Shown: positions 1 to 8,666 of the stretch, in pieces
How the letters are laid out: every line of letters starts with the position of its first letter
How positions within the stretch are numbered: position 1 is the stretch's first letter
Source: Ruminococcaceae bacterium UBA1320
GTDB taxonomy: Bacteria > Bacillota > Clostridia > Oscillospirales > Ethanoligenentaceae
NCBI GenBank assembly: GCA_002306975.1
Contig: DBTI01000276.1
Location: forward strand, 10,041-27,597
Reading direction: 5' to 3'
Length of the DNA: 17,557 nt
Program-made: the position numbers and the translations under genes
The notes under the pieces: generated by a model
Told to the model about the DNA's origin: nothing
The model's database searches: none
Seen by the model: only the letters and a program-made list of their open reading frames with translations

Positions 1-246
1 TACATCCTGCCCCGCTTCTATAAAAACAACCGCCATGCCCGTATCCTGACAGACGGGCACATGCAGTTCGCGCGCCGCGTCAAGGTTGCGGCACAAATCT
101 TCGATGACCTCTTTGCCAAGCGGTGATTTTTCAATAGAAACGCTGTCTCTCAGTATCTTTTCCATATCCGGCGAAAGCTCAAGGTTGGCTTCGATGCAAA
201 GCCGTTTTACCGCGTCGATAATCTCTGCTGTGTTTATTTTCCGCAT
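1..246 (-). CDS. fumA: Class I fumarate hydratase, alpha subunit (N-terminal 82 residues, cut by window edge)
   Basis: The first 82 residues of an iron-sulfur fumarase/tartrate dehydratase alpha subunit, which would hydrate fumarate to malate as a complex with a beta subunit normally encoded just downstream (outside this window). The sequence shows the family's CQDTG motif at residues 66-70; by family knowledge this cysteine is a ligand of the catalytic 4Fe-4S cluster. The N-terminus (MRKINTAEIIDAVKRLC) and the spacing to CQDTG fit the family. The ATG at 244-246 directly follows the TAA of the amidohydrolase gene, with an AAGGTG ribosome site inside that gene's end, so the two are probably cotranscribed and translationally coupled. 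Tartrate dehydratase alpha is an alternative that the N-terminus cannot exclude. Confidence 0.9.
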   Translation of the reverse strand, partial: MRKINTAEIIDAVKRLCIEANLELSPDMEKILRDSVSIEKSPLGKEVIEDLCRNLDAARELHVPVCQDTGMAVVFIEAGQDV

Positions 247-1398
247 TTATTTCACCTTTTTTCCGTTTACTGCAACAAATGTCACGTTTGAGGCGAGCAC
301 CAGCGGGTCACCGTCAAACAGCACAAGGTCTGCGTCTTTTCCCGCCGCGAGCGAGCCGATGCGCTTATCAAGCCCGACTATGCGCGCAGGGTTTATCGTG
401 ATCGCGCGGAGCGCCGCTTCATAATCCATGCCGGATTTAACGGCAAGCGCTGCACAGAGCGATAAATATTCAATAGGAATAACAGGGTGGTCGGTGATTA
501 AGGCAACATCAAGCCCCGCGCGCGTCATAATGCCCGCGCCCTTCGGCGTCTGGTTGTGAAGCTCGGGCTTGCACCTGTCACAAAGAAACGGGCCTGACAA
601 GATCCTCGCGTGCTCCTCCAGCAGTTCCTCAGTAATAATATGTCCGTCGGTTCCGTGAACGATAACATAGTCAAGGTCAAACTGCTTTGCTATTCTAATC
701 GCCGTGAAGATATCGTCGGCGCGGTGCGCGTGAAAATGCGCCTGAATCTCGCGGCGCAGCAGCGGAATAAGGACCTCGCATTTATAGTCAAAATCAGGCT
801 CGTCCGCATCCTCGTCAATCTCGGAGTTTTCGAGCTTTTCAAGGTATTTCCCCGCTTTATAAAGCTGCTCGCGGATTATTGAAGCCGTACCCATGCGTGT
901 TACCGGTGTCTCGTGGTTTGCGTGATAACAGCTTTTCGGGTTTTCGCCGAGCGCAAACTTTACCGCAACAGGGTTTTTTAACAGCATCGAATCAATCCGG
1001 CGTCCATATGTTTTCATGGCGATAAGCCGACCACCCAAAGGGTTGGCGCTGCCGGGGCCTGTCACCACCGTAGTCACGCCCGCACTGAGCGCGTCGTCAA
1101 AGCAGCGGTCAAGCGGGTTGACCGCGTCGGCGGCGGAAAGCTGCGGCGTTGCAGGGTCGGTATCCTCGTTTGTGTCGTCGCCTTCAAAATCAAGGCTGTC
1201 TTCGCTCATACCTAGGTGAGTATGGGCGTCAACAAGACCGGGCAGAAGCACGCCTCCGTTGGCGTCAATTACTTCACCAGCAGTTTCGGGCGCCGCGCCT
1301 TCCCCAAGCGACTTTATAACGCCATTTTCAGTTTCGAGCCAGCCATTTTCAACTGGCCGACCCTCCATTGTATAAATTTTTGCGTTTTTTATAAGCAA
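247..1398 (-). CDS. Amidohydrolase, imidazolonepropionase-like
   Basis: A 383-residue metal-dependent hydrolase of the amidohydrolase superfamily, likely cytoplasmic since no signal peptide is seen. The N-terminal beta-sandwich part (residues 1-52) leads into the metal-binding DAHTHLG motif (H59, H61). Further candidate metal and catalytic residues are HFHAH at 221-225, H249 and the aspartate of ITDHP at 303; the C-terminal DADLVLFDGDP region closes the sandwich domain. An acidic stretch around residues 66-85 and a second at 191-204 are inserted near the active-site loops. The start is TTG at 1396-1398, chosen because AAAGGTG lies 7 nt upstream and no ATG fits the N-terminal strand. The substrate is not evident. 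Close relatives are commonly annotated only as imidazolonepropionase-like, and no histidine-degradation genes lie nearby. Downstream it abuts the fumarase gene. Confidence 0.85.
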   Translation of the reverse strand: MLIKNAKIYTMEGRPVENGWLETENGVIKSLGEGAAPETAGEVIDANGGVLLPGLVDAHTHLGMSEDSLDFEGDDTNEDTDPATPQLSAADAVNPLDRCFDDALSAGVTTVVTGPGSANPLGGRLIAMKTYGRRIDSMLLKNPVAVKFALGENPKSCYHANHETPVTRMGTASIIREQLYKAGKYLEKLENSEIDEDADEPDFDYKCEVLIPLLRREIQAHFHAHRADDIFTAIRIAKQFDLDYVIVHGTDGHIITEELLEEHARILSGPFLCDRCKPELHNQTPKGAGIMTRAGLDVALITDHPVIPIEYLSLCAALAVKSGMDYEAALRAITINPARIVGLDKRIGSLAAGKDADLVLFDGDPLVLASNVTFVAVNGKKVK

Positions 1399-1433
1399 CT
1401 TTCTTCACCTTTCATAACATAATTACTAAATTT

Positions 1434-1592
1434 TATAATATGATACATATTTTTGAGTATATCTTTGTATTTAATTGCACTTTACCTTTACAATATGTTG
1501 TGGTAAGATATAGCTACATCTCCTTTGTATATCCACATGTTTCCTTTCCTTTAATTTTTGCGCCGTTTTTTTAAACGGCGCTTTTTTCTTTT
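1434..1592 (+). ncRNA. Possible small RNA ending in an intrinsic terminator
   Basis: A strong plus-strand terminator at 1560-1592 has no plus-strand gene in front of it. A TATAAT at 1434-1439 with a TTCATA 17 nt upstream (1411-1416) could start a transcript of about 145 nt. It would contain two pyrimidine-rich stretches (around 1519-1526 and 1541-1552) able to pair with ribosome binding sites, as in many trans-acting sRNAs. Read on the minus strand, the same stretch instead shows a purine-rich leader and a 16-codon open frame ahead of the amidohydrolase, so the assignment is weak. Confidence 0.25.
1560..1592 (+). terminator. Intrinsic terminator, plus strand
   Basis: A perfect 9-bp stem, GCGCCGTTT (1560-1568) with AAACGGCGC (1573-1581), has a TTTT loop and is followed by TTTTTTCTTTT. 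The T-run is only on the plus side. No protein gene on the plus strand precedes it. Confidence 0.7.
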
Positions 1593-1611
1593 GCAAAGGA
1601 AACTGGTTCAC

Positions 1612-1646
1612 AATACAAAACGGAGTGTAACAAATACACTCCGTTT
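1612..1646 (-). terminator. Terminator of the yabP-yabQ-divIC-S1 operon
   Basis: A perfect 12-bp stem, AAACGGAGTGTA (1618-1629) with TACACTCCGTTT (1635-1646), and a 5-nt loop lie 22 bp after the stop codon of the S1-domain gene. Read on the minus strand, it ends in TTTTGTATT. On the plus side GAATTTTTTC follows, so it may work in both directions. Confidence 0.75.
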
Positions 1647-1667
1647 GAATTTTTTCAAAAACTAATT

Positions 1668-2087
1668 TTACTTTGTCACAGGGCGTTTTGAAACATTGCC
1701 TCTTTTGGGATCAATATATTTTTTAAGGTCAGAAAGCTTCTCATCGCTTGACTGTTTGAATTTATTCATCATATCTTCAAAGGATAAATTGTCGTTGCGC
1801 CTCGGTGTCCATTCAAAATTGTCTGGTCGGCCACTAAACTGACGTTTTGCCGGCGGCTCAACGCGTTTCATGGAAAGGCTTATTTTGCCTTCTGGTGTGA
1901 TTGCAAGAACCTTAACTTTTACCACTTGGTTCTCTTTGACATAATCTTTAATCTCTTTTACAAAGGTGGGAGCCACCTCAGAGATGTGAACCATGCCTGT
2001 TTTTCCTTCTGGGAGTTCGACAAAAGCGCCGAATTTGGTTATTCCGGTGATTTTGCCTTCAAAAATTGCACCAACCTCAAGCTGCAT
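1668..2087 (-). CDS. yabR: S1 RNA-binding domain protein (YabR-like)
   Basis: A 139-residue protein with one S1 domain at residues 3-75: the strand pattern GKITGITKFGAFVELPEG, then GMVHISEV and GKISLSMKR, matches single-S1 proteins such as Bacillus YabR and YugI. It should bind RNA or ribosomes in the cytoplasm; the exact target is unknown. The tail (76-139) is basic and low in hydrophobics, probably flexible. It is last in a four-gene run behind divIC, as yabR is in Bacillus subtilis, which supports the name. An AGGAGG site lies 13 nt from the ATG, which is long, but the protein N-terminus aligns well with the family, so I keep this start. A terminator hairpin follows. Confidence 0.85.
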   Translation of the reverse strand: MQLEVGAIFEGKITGITKFGAFVELPEGKTGMVHISEVAPTFVKEIKDYVKENQVVKVKVLAITPEGKISLSMKRVEPPAKRQFSGRPDNFEWTPRRNDNLSFEDMMNKFKQSSDEKLSDLKKYIDPKRGNVSKRPVTK

Positions 2088-2144
2088 ATAAAATTAATAT
2101 CCTCCTAAAATCTTTTGCCCTGCGTGTCCCCCACAGGAATTACG

Positions 2145-2423
2145 TTAGTTCGAAGATGCGTCTACATATATGCGTTCACTCGGTTTGGCATAACCCAAAT
2201 CGTTTCTTGCTACGCTTTCCATAAACTTCTGGTCATTTTCAGCAAGTATCCGCTTTGTCTGTGCGTTCTGATTCTGCTGGTCGGTCACCTGTGATTTAAG
2301 AAGATCGAGCTTTGCTCCGTCATCTCTTATCGAAACCGCCTGAACAATGAGCGACGCCGCTATATAAACAGCAAACGCGCAAACTGCCAGTTTGAGCATT
2401 ATACTTTTACGTTGCTTTTTCAT
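2145..2423 (-). CDS. divIC: FtsB/DivIC family cell division protein
   Basis: A 92-residue bitopic membrane protein. It has a short basic cytoplasmic tail (MKKQRKS), one transmembrane helix at about residues 10-30, then a polar heptad-rich coiled coil at about 36-65 and the family's C-terminal pattern ESVARNDLGYAKPSERIYV. By family knowledge it joins FtsL and DivIB (FtsQ) in the divisome and helps activate septal peptidoglycan synthesis. Its place between yabQ and the S1-domain gene matches the Bacillus order and separates it from paralogues elsewhere in clostridial genomes. The ribosome site (GGGGACGTG) is poor, which suggests modest translation. Confidence 0.88.
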   Translation of the reverse strand: MKKQRKSIMLKLAVCAFAVYIAASLIVQAVSIRDDGAKLDLLKSQVTDQQNQNAQTKRILAENDQKFMESVARNDLGYAKPSERIYVDASSN

Positions 2424-2473
2424 CGTTTCACGTCCCCGACCAATGTTTTATCACGGAAAACAAAAGAGAACTT

Positions 2474-2998
2474 TTATTTTCCGTCAGTTTTAGGTTTCTT
2501 TGTTGGTCGTATTAAATTATACATCATTTTGGAATGTACTTTCAAGCGTATTTGCAAAAGATTATTTTCTTTTTTTAAAAGGCTACCCACGGCACGTCCT
2601 TTTTTTGCTATTTTATGGCCTGCCGCCCGCCCATACTTTCGCACCGGGCGTGAGATGGCAACCGCCGCCGCCCTTGTTTGCCTTCTGACAGTTTCGGTTG
2701 CCGCCTCTACCCTTTTGATTACGATCGCGCCTATGGTGAAATAGTAAAGCGACGCTCCCAAAACCTCGGCAATCAGCAAAAGCGCCCGCAGTTTGCCATC
2801 ATTCTGAAGCAATATAAAAATAAAGGTTGCCGAAGCGCAGATAAGCCAATATATTATGTCAAGTAAAAACGCGGCGATATGCCCCCTGAGAGCAACCACC
2901 CTTAACACGCGAAAAATATCATAAACCGCGCCCAGCACAAACCCAAGAAGGGCGGCCGTGATCAACAGTCCCGACTGCCCTGTCAGCGTTATTTCCAT
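2474..2998 (-). CDS. yabQ: Spore cortex biosynthesis protein YabQ
   Basis: A 174-residue membrane protein with about three helices in the first 95 residues (roughly 8-27, 42-64 and 70-93), followed by a long, strongly basic tail (RRQTRAAAVAISRPVRKYGR and onward) that should face the cytoplasm. The motifs VYDIFRVLRV and LLDIIYWL are typical of the YabQ family, whose Bacillus member sits in the outer forespore membrane and is needed for cortex formation. It starts 10 bp after the yabP stop codon with only a weak ribosome site, so translation is probably coupled to yabP. Its presence, with YabP, points to an endospore former. Confidence 0.88.
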   Translation of the reverse strand: MEITLTGQSGLLITAALLGFVLGAVYDIFRVLRVVALRGHIAAFLLDIIYWLICASATFIFILLQNDGKLRALLLIAEVLGASLYYFTIGAIVIKRVEAATETVRRQTRAAAVAISRPVRKYGRAAGHKIAKKGRAVGSLLKKENNLLQIRLKVHSKMMYNLIRPTKKPKTDGK

Positions 2999-3008
2999 AT
3001 GTTACATC

Positions 3009-3299
3009 CTATCTGAAAAGTTTGCCCATAAATCCGCCCGAACTGCGCGGAGCCTCGTCCTGATACGAAAGTGACGATATGTTGCCTTCAATGTTGACTT
3101 CTCCGGTTTCTACACTAAGCTTGTTCATATGCAAATCGGAGCCCCGAACTGTCAGTTCCCCAAGCTCTGTAAAGAGCATAACCGCCTGCTCGTCAAAGCT
3201 GTCTACATCTGAAACACCCGAAACTGTCAATGTCTTTCTGTCCTCCAGAATAATGTTATGTACTTTTTTCACTGCCTTTTTTTCTTCCGGCACCGTCAT
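3009..3299 (-). CDS. yabP: Sporulation protein YabP
   Basis: A 96-residue cytoplasmic protein of the YabP family: the strand-rich pattern HNIILEDRKTLTVSGVSDV, FDEQAVMLFTELGELTVRG and LSVETGEVNIEGNI is typical. In Bacillus, YabP and YabQ are both sigma-E dependent; YabP works in spore coat/cortex development but its biochemical role is not known. I start at the ATG at 3297-3299, because a GGGAGG ribosome site ends 6-7 nt upstream. A longer frame from a GTG at 3329 would place that site inside the gene. It is first in the operon; yabO, which precedes it in Bacillus, is absent here. Confidence 0.88.
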   Translation of the reverse strand: MTVPEEKKAVKKVHNIILEDRKTLTVSGVSDVDSFDEQAVMLFTELGELTVRGSDLHMNKLSVETGEVNIEGNISSLSYQDEAPRSSGGFMGKLFR

Positions 3300-3374
3300 C
3301 GCAATCCCTCCCGCCGCGAAGCGCGGCACATCTTCTTATTCGATATAACATGTTTTATAGGGTCTTACACAAAG

Positions 3375-3403
3375 ACTATATGCGGCGGGTGGACAAAATA
3401 TGA
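3375..3403 (-). promoter_or_regulatory. Probable sigma-E promoter of yabP
   Basis: The minus strand reads TCATATT (3403-3397), 14 nt, then CATATAGT (3382-3375). This matches the sigma-E pattern known from Bacillus (-35 KMATATT, -10 CATACAHT) with two differences in the -10 element. It would give a leader of about 70 nt before yabP. Mother-cell control by sigma-E is what is known for yabP/yabQ in Bacillus. Confidence 0.65.
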
Positions 3404-3501
3404 CGCGTCCGAACCGCTTGTTTCAGCCAATCTTTCACTCTGCCGACTTTAGGGGTAAGAGATAGCATTTATAATTATAAAAAAGATTTTAATCATAACT
3501 C

Positions 3502-3530
3502 TTGACAAAATGCGAATCACGTTGTATAGT
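3502..3530 (+). promoter_or_regulatory. Sigma-A type promoter of the first GntR-ABC operon
   Basis: TTGACA at 3502-3507, a 17-nt spacer, then TATAGT at 3525-3530: near consensus. It lies 45 bp ahead of the GTG start of the regulator gene. Confidence 0.8.
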
Positions 3531-3550
3531 TAGTTACATAAGTAATTAAC
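3529..3550. promoter_or_regulatory. Candidate operator for the GntR/YtrA regulator
   Basis: An inverted repeat GTTAGTTAC (3529-3537), ATAA, GTAATTAAC (3542-3550), with one mismatched pair, overlaps the end of the -10 element and the expected transcription start. That position and symmetry suit autorepression by the downstream regulator. Confidence 0.5.
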
Positions 3551-3574
3551 AAATTAACAAAAGAGGTGAACCCC

Positions 3575-3949
3575 GTGAAACTTGATTTTTCAAGTGAAAA
3601 ATCCATCTACCTTCAAATAGCGGAAAATATTGAAAACGATATTCTGCGCGGCGCTATTGAAGAAGAATCACAGTTGCCTTCAACAAACGAGATGGCGGTG
3701 ATTTTTAAAATCAATCCGGCAACAGCCGGCAAAGGCGTCGGGCTTTTGGTTGACGAAGAAATCGTATATAAGAAAAGAGGAATCGGCATGTTTGTGGCAC
3801 AGGGAGCGAAAAAGCAGATTCAAAAAAAGCGTCGGCGCGTTTTCTACGATAACTATATCTCCACACTGCTTTTTGAAGCAAACAGCATTGGCATAACACG
3901 TGATGAACTTGTAAAAATGATTACGGATGGAGGCGCTGACAATGAGTGA
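3575..3949 (+). CDS. GntR family transcriptional regulator, YtrA subfamily
   Basis: A 124-residue DNA-binding regulator. Residues 9-75 form the GntR winged helix (IYLQIAENIENDILRGAI, QLPSTNEMAVIFKINPATA, then the wing KKRGIGMFV). The short C-terminal part of about 45 residues lacks a FadR or UTRA ligand domain, which is the mark of the YtrA subgroup; such proteins normally repress an adjacent ABC transporter operon. The start is GTG at 3575, because AAGAGGTG lies 6 nt before it; a GTG inside that ribosome site (3566) is in frame but unlikely. The gene overlaps the ATPase gene by 8 bp. An operator candidate sits at its promoter. Ligand or inducing stress is unknown. Confidence 0.9.
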   Translation: MKLDFSSEKSIYLQIAENIENDILRGAIEEESQLPSTNEMAVIFKINPATAGKGVGLLVDEEIVYKKRGIGMFVAQGAKKQIQKKRRRVFYDNYISTLLFEANSIGITRDELVKMITDGGADNE

Positions 3950-4811
3950 AATCATTCTTGAAACAAAAAACCTTACAAAAAGCTACGGCAACGTAAAAGC
4001 GCTTGACAATTTTAACGTGAAATTTGAAAAAGACAAAATCTACGGCCTTTTGGGGCGTAACGGTGCGGGTAAAACAACGCTTCTCAACATCACCACTTCC
4101 CGCATTTTCACAGACAGCGGAATGGTCACCGCATTCGGAGAAAATGCCGTTGAAAACGGGCAGGTTCTGCCTAAAATCTGCTATATGCCCGAAAAGGATA
4201 TGTTCATGCACAAAATGAAGGTGCGGGAAATCATAAAGCATGCCGGCGGATTTTACGCTGATTTTGACATGCAGTATGCTGAAAATCTTTGCGAAAAATT
4301 TGTCCTGGATAAAAACAAAAAGTATAATGCGCTTTCCCGCGGGTATGAGTCAATTTTACGTATTGTCATCGGGCTTGCCTCACGCGCGCCGCTCACCATT
4401 TTTGACGAGCCTGTGCTTGGGCTTGATGCTGCGGTCAGAGATATCTTTTACACCGAGCTTATCGAGGATTTTACAAATAATCCGCGAACATTCATTATTT
4501 CCACTCATTTAATCGAAGAATCCGCAGATATTTTTGAAGAAGCGATAATTATTAAAAACGGGCAGCTGATTGAGCAGACAGCCTGCGAAACGCTGAAAGA
4601 AAACGCGCATTATGTTTCCGGCAAAGCCGAGGCAGTTGACGCGGCGGCAGCAGGGCTTAACGTGATTCACACAGAATCCGTCGCGAGCGTAAAAATCTGC
4701 GCTATCTATGGCAAGGTCTCACCCGAAAAGCTGCGCGAGCTCAAGGCGGCAGGGCTTGACATATCGCCTGTTCCTGTGCAAAAGCTGTTTATATATCTCA
4801 CTGAGAATTAA
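3942..4811 (+). CDS. ABC transporter ATP-binding protein (YtrB/BcrA-like)
   Basis: A 289-residue ATPase. It shows Walker A GRNGAGKT (38-45), an atypical signature LSRGY (131-135) in place of LSGGQ, Walker B LTIFDEP (151-157) and the switch histidine in ISTHL (H189). The Q-loop glutamine appears replaced by glutamate in YMPEKD (E84). Residues after about 215 form a C-terminal extension common in drug- and lantibiotic-export ATPases. The start ATG at 3942 follows a GGAGG at 3930-3934; an upstream in-frame ATG at 3927 would put that site inside the gene. It overlaps the regulator by 8 bp and precedes a membrane protein, so it is the motor of this transporter. The substrate is unknown. Confidence 0.9.
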   Translation: MSEIILETKNLTKSYGNVKALDNFNVKFEKDKIYGLLGRNGAGKTTLLNITTSRIFTDSGMVTAFGENAVENGQVLPKICYMPEKDMFMHKMKVREIIKHAGGFYADFDMQYAENLCEKFVLDKNKKYNALSRGYESILRIVIGLASRAPLTIFDEPVLGLDAAVRDIFYTELIEDFTNNPRTFIISTHLIEESADIFEEAIIIKNGQLIEQTACETLKENAHYVSGKAEAVDAAAAGLNVIHTESVASVKICAIYGKVSPEKLRELKAAGLDISPVPVQKLFIYLTEN

Positions 4812-4825
4812 AAGGGGAAAAAGAG

Positions 4826-5539
4826 ATGGATAGAATAATTAACTGTGTTAAATTTCAGGCAAACCGTTATTTAAAAACAACAATTGTTTTTACCGCGATT
4901 TTCTTAATATCATACTTTGCAATTGTAGCGATGCTTTTGCTTGCAGAGCCTGAGGGCAGTATGTATATGGGCTATTACGTAATGGCTTTGATTTTTGCTT
5001 TTTTAACCCCCGGTATATTATACAAAGACACTTTCAATAATCTAATGCTGTTCAGTAATACAAGGAAGACCATTACGGCGTCAATGTTGCTTTGCACTGT
5101 AGCTTTTTCTGCGCTGCTTGCTGTTTTATCCGAGCTTGGTGAACTTCTCAATCTTGGTATGTGCCGAATATTCAATTCTCTTATTTCATCCAGCATTGAC
5201 AATATTTATCGTGACATAACAACACCTCAAAAACTTTTATGGTTCTTTACACTTTTTCTTATGGTTGTGCTGATCGGTAATGTTTACGGTGCGTTTAACT
5301 ATAAATTCGGAAAAATGTTTAAAGCGTTCTTCTGGGGCGGTTTCGGAGTCCTCATGATGCTTTCTTCTTTGCTGTCTAACGGGCAGGTATATATCGCCGT
5401 TTCAAATGCTGCAAAGTGGTTTTTCGGATACCAGATGGTTGGTGGTGCTAATTGGTGCTCGCTTCACTTCTTTATTGTCGCCGTGGTACTTGGGGCTATT
5501 TTATGGCTGCTTGCACGCCGCCAGCCGCAAAACGCGTAA
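4826..5539 (+). CDS. ABC transporter permease-like membrane protein
   Basis: A 237-residue integral membrane protein with about six helices (roughly 18-40, 46-64, 83-103, 135-155, 165-184, 212-231), short loops and no large outer domain. That layout fits ABC-2 type permeases paired with YtrB-like ATPases. It follows the ATPase by 14 bp with AAGGGG as ribosome site and is the last gene before a convergent terminator, so the transporter would be a homodimer of this protein plus the ATPase unless another permease exists elsewhere. I see no motif that fixes the substrate; export of a peptide or antibiotic is one option from related operons. Confidence 0.8.
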   Translation: MDRIINCVKFQANRYLKTTIVFTAIFLISYFAIVAMLLLAEPEGSMYMGYYVMALIFAFLTPGILYKDTFNNLMLFSNTRKTITASMLLCTVAFSALLAVLSELGELLNLGMCRIFNSLISSSIDNIYRDITTPQKLLWFFTLFLMVVLIGNVYGAFNYKFGKMFKAFFWGGFGVLMMLSSLLSNGQVYIAVSNAAKWFFGYQMVGGANWCSLHFFIVAVVLGAILWLLARRQPQNA

Positions 5540-5561
5540 TTGCTCGCCTAAACATAAAATC

Positions 5562-5599
5562 AGCCGCCCGCAGTTCAAATTTTTGAACTGCGGGCGGCT
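5562..5599. terminator. Bidirectional terminator between the ABC operon and argF
   Basis: A perfect 18-bp inverted repeat: AGCCGCCCGCAGTTCAAA (5562-5579) with its complement at 5582-5599. Plus-strand reading continues TTCTGCATTTT, minus-strand reading TGATTTTATG. It lies between convergent genes, 22 bp after the permease and 18 bp after argF. Confidence 0.8.
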
Positions 5600-5617
5600 T
5601 TCTGCATTTTATCTAAC

Positions 5618-6540
<923 letters not shown>

Positions 6541-6544
<4 letters not shown>

Positions 6545-7740
6545 GCGTTTACCCCCTTACCCTTTAACTCTTTAACCGTTTTATTAAGAATCGCAAGACC
6601 GCGGTCAATTTCGTCTTTTGTAATCGTCAGCGGCGGCAGCATCCTCAGCGCGGTTTTTGCTGTGAGAATTAGAAGACCGTTTTCCACCGCGAGAGCCGCG
6701 ACTTTTTTAGCCTCCAGCCCTTCTATTTCAAACCCAATCATAAGCCCCATGCCCCGGATTTCGCCGATGCCGTCAATTTTTGAAAGGTGTGCGCGAATAT
6801 ACCGCGCCTTTTCATTGACATTGTCTAAAAATCCGTTTTGAGAAACGCGCTTGACCACCTCAACCGCTCCGGCACAGACAATCGGGTTGCCGCCGAAAGT
6901 TGTTGCGTGTGTTCCGGCGTTAAGAACATTTTGCAGCCCCTCACGGCAAAGCACCGCGCCCATAGGCAGGCCGCCACCAAGCGCCTTTGCGCAGGAAACA
7001 ACATCCGCCTTTACGCCAAAGTGTTCATAGCCGAAGAATTTTCCTGTTCTGCCTATGCCGGTCTGAACCTCGTCAAACATCAAGAGCATATCTTTTTCAC
7101 GGCAAAGCTCGGCTACCTTGGTGACAAAATCCTGTTCGAGCGGCAAAACGCCGCCCTCGCCCTGAACAGATTCAAGAAGCACAGCACAGACGTCGTCTGT
7201 GCATGCCGCCTTTATGCTTTCAAAATTGTTTGCTTCGGCAAGCTTAAAGCCCTCGGTGAACGGGAAGAAATAGTTGTGAAAAACCTCTTGCCCCGTCGCT
7301 GCAAGCGTTGTCACCGTGCGCCCGTGGAAGGAGTTTTTGAGCGTGACTACCGTTGCCCTGCCCTTGCCGTATTTATCAAAGCTGTATTTGCGGGCAAGCT
7401 TTATCGCGCCCTCGTTCGCCTCGGCGCCCGAGTTGCAGAAAAACGCGCTTGCAAAGCCGGAAGCATTGCAAAGCAGCTCGGCAAGTTCGCCCTGAACCGG
7501 CGCATAATACAGGTTTGAGCAGTGCGAAAGTTTTGCCGCCTGCTCCGACACCGCTTTTACCCAGCCGTCGTCGCAATAGCCCAGCGCGTTAACGCCGATG
7601 CCGCTGCCAAAATCAATATAGCTTTTTCCGCAGCCCTGCGCTTGCGCGCCCTTGCCGGACTCAAGCCCCACGTCAAACCGCGAATATGAATTTATTACAT
7701 ATTTATTTACCCTGTCTTTTACTGTTTTAAAATCTGCCAT
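6541..7740 (-). CDS. argD: Acetylornithine aminotransferase
   Basis: A 399-residue PLP enzyme (class III aminotransferase) that turns N-acetylglutamate semialdehyde into N-acetylornithine. It shows FCNSGAEANEGAIKLAR (101-117) for cofactor binding, FDEVQTGIGRTG (222-233) with the aspartate that holds the pyridine ring, and the PLP lysine K252 in SCAKALGGGLPMG. Family members often also act on succinyldiaminopimelate, but the gene order marks arginine synthesis as its main role here. GGAGG lies 8 nt before the ATG, and the gene starts 24 bp after argB. The stop codon overlaps the argF start. Confidence 0.97.
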
Positions 7741-7764
7741 CTGCCACGCCTCCGTCTTATTTTA

Positions 7765-8628
7765 TTATTGGAACATCGTCCCTGTGCCCTCGTCGGAAAA
7801 CATCTCGACAAGGATGGAATGCGGGGTTCTGCCGTCTATAATGCTTGCGCTCGTAACGCCTCGTCGCACAGCCTCAACACAGCAGTCAACCTTTGGTATC
7901 ATGCCGCCGGAGATTATGCCCTGCCGCACAAGGTTAGGCACTTCGCTGACATTAACAACCGGAATAAGTGTTTCCTCGTCGTCTTTATCGCGTAAAAGTC
8001 CGCGAATATCGGTCAGCAGCATCAGTTTTTCCGCGCCGATCGCCGACGCAATGCGCGCCGCCGCCGTGTCTGCGTTTATGTTATAGACTTCGCCGTTTTC
8101 ACCCACTGCCATTGTTGCGATTACCGGGACATATCCGTTTTCAAGCGCATCCTCAATGGGTTTCGGGTCAACCGCGGTAACGTCGCCAACAAAGCCTAAG
8201 TCCGCTCCGGTTTCACAGAGCTTGGTCGCTTTTATCATGCCGCCGTCAAGGCCGCACATGCCGATGGACTGACCGCCATTTTGCTGCAAATGCCTCACAA
8301 GGTCTTTGTTGACCTTGCCCGCAAGCACCATCTGCACCACATCCATTGTTTCTTTGTCGGTGTATCGCAGGCCGTTTACAAAGCGGCTTTCCTTGCCTAT
8401 CTTCTTTAACATATCGCTTATCTCGGGGCCGCCGCCGTGAACAAGAACGACTCGGATGCCCACAAGTGAAAGCAGCACAAGGTCGGTCATGACCGCGTCT
8501 TTGAGTTTTTCATTTATCATGGCGTTGCCGCCGTATTTTACAACAATCGTTTTGTTATAGTATTTTTGAATATACGGAAGTGCGTGAACAAGCACCTGCG
8601 CGGTATCCAAATCGGAAATTTGCCCCAT
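7765..8628 (-). CDS. argB: Acetylglutamate kinase
   Basis: Phosphorylates N-acetylglutamate, the second step of the acetylated ornithine pathway. The 287-residue protein has the amino acid kinase motifs KYGGNAM (31-37) and VHGGGPEI (63-70), and a C-terminal DGRTPHSILVEMF. I start at the ATG at 8626-8628, because AAAGGGGAAG sits just upstream and the N-terminus (MGQISDLDTAQVLVHALPYI) then fits the family; a TTG at 8670 overlapping the argJ stop would add 14 residues and hide that ribosome site. An N-terminal helix precedes the first strand, as in the arginine-inhibited hexameric kinases, so feedback inhibition by arginine is likely but inferred. Confidence 0.95.
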   Translation of the reverse strand: MGQISDLDTAQVLVHALPYIQKYYNKTIVVKYGGNAMINEKLKDAVMTDLVLLSLVGIRVVLVHGGGPEISDMLKKIGKESRFVNGLRYTDKETMDVVQMVLAGKVNKDLVRHLQQNGGQSIGMCGLDGGMIKATKLCETGADLGFVGDVTAVDPKPIEDALENGYVPVIATMAVGENGEVYNINADTAAARIASAIGAEKLMLLTDIRGLLRDKDDEETLIPVVNVSEVPNLVRQGIISGGMIPKVDCCVEAVRRGVTSASIIDGRTPHSILVEMFSDEGTGTMFQ

Positions 8629-8666
8629 GAAATCTTCCCCTTTGTTTATTGTCATCAATTTATCCC

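Noticed and set aside
6838..7518. 226-codon plus-strand frame antisense to argD
   Set aside because: Shadow of argD, whose motifs are intact; composition reflects the complementary strand, and no ribosome site is seen.
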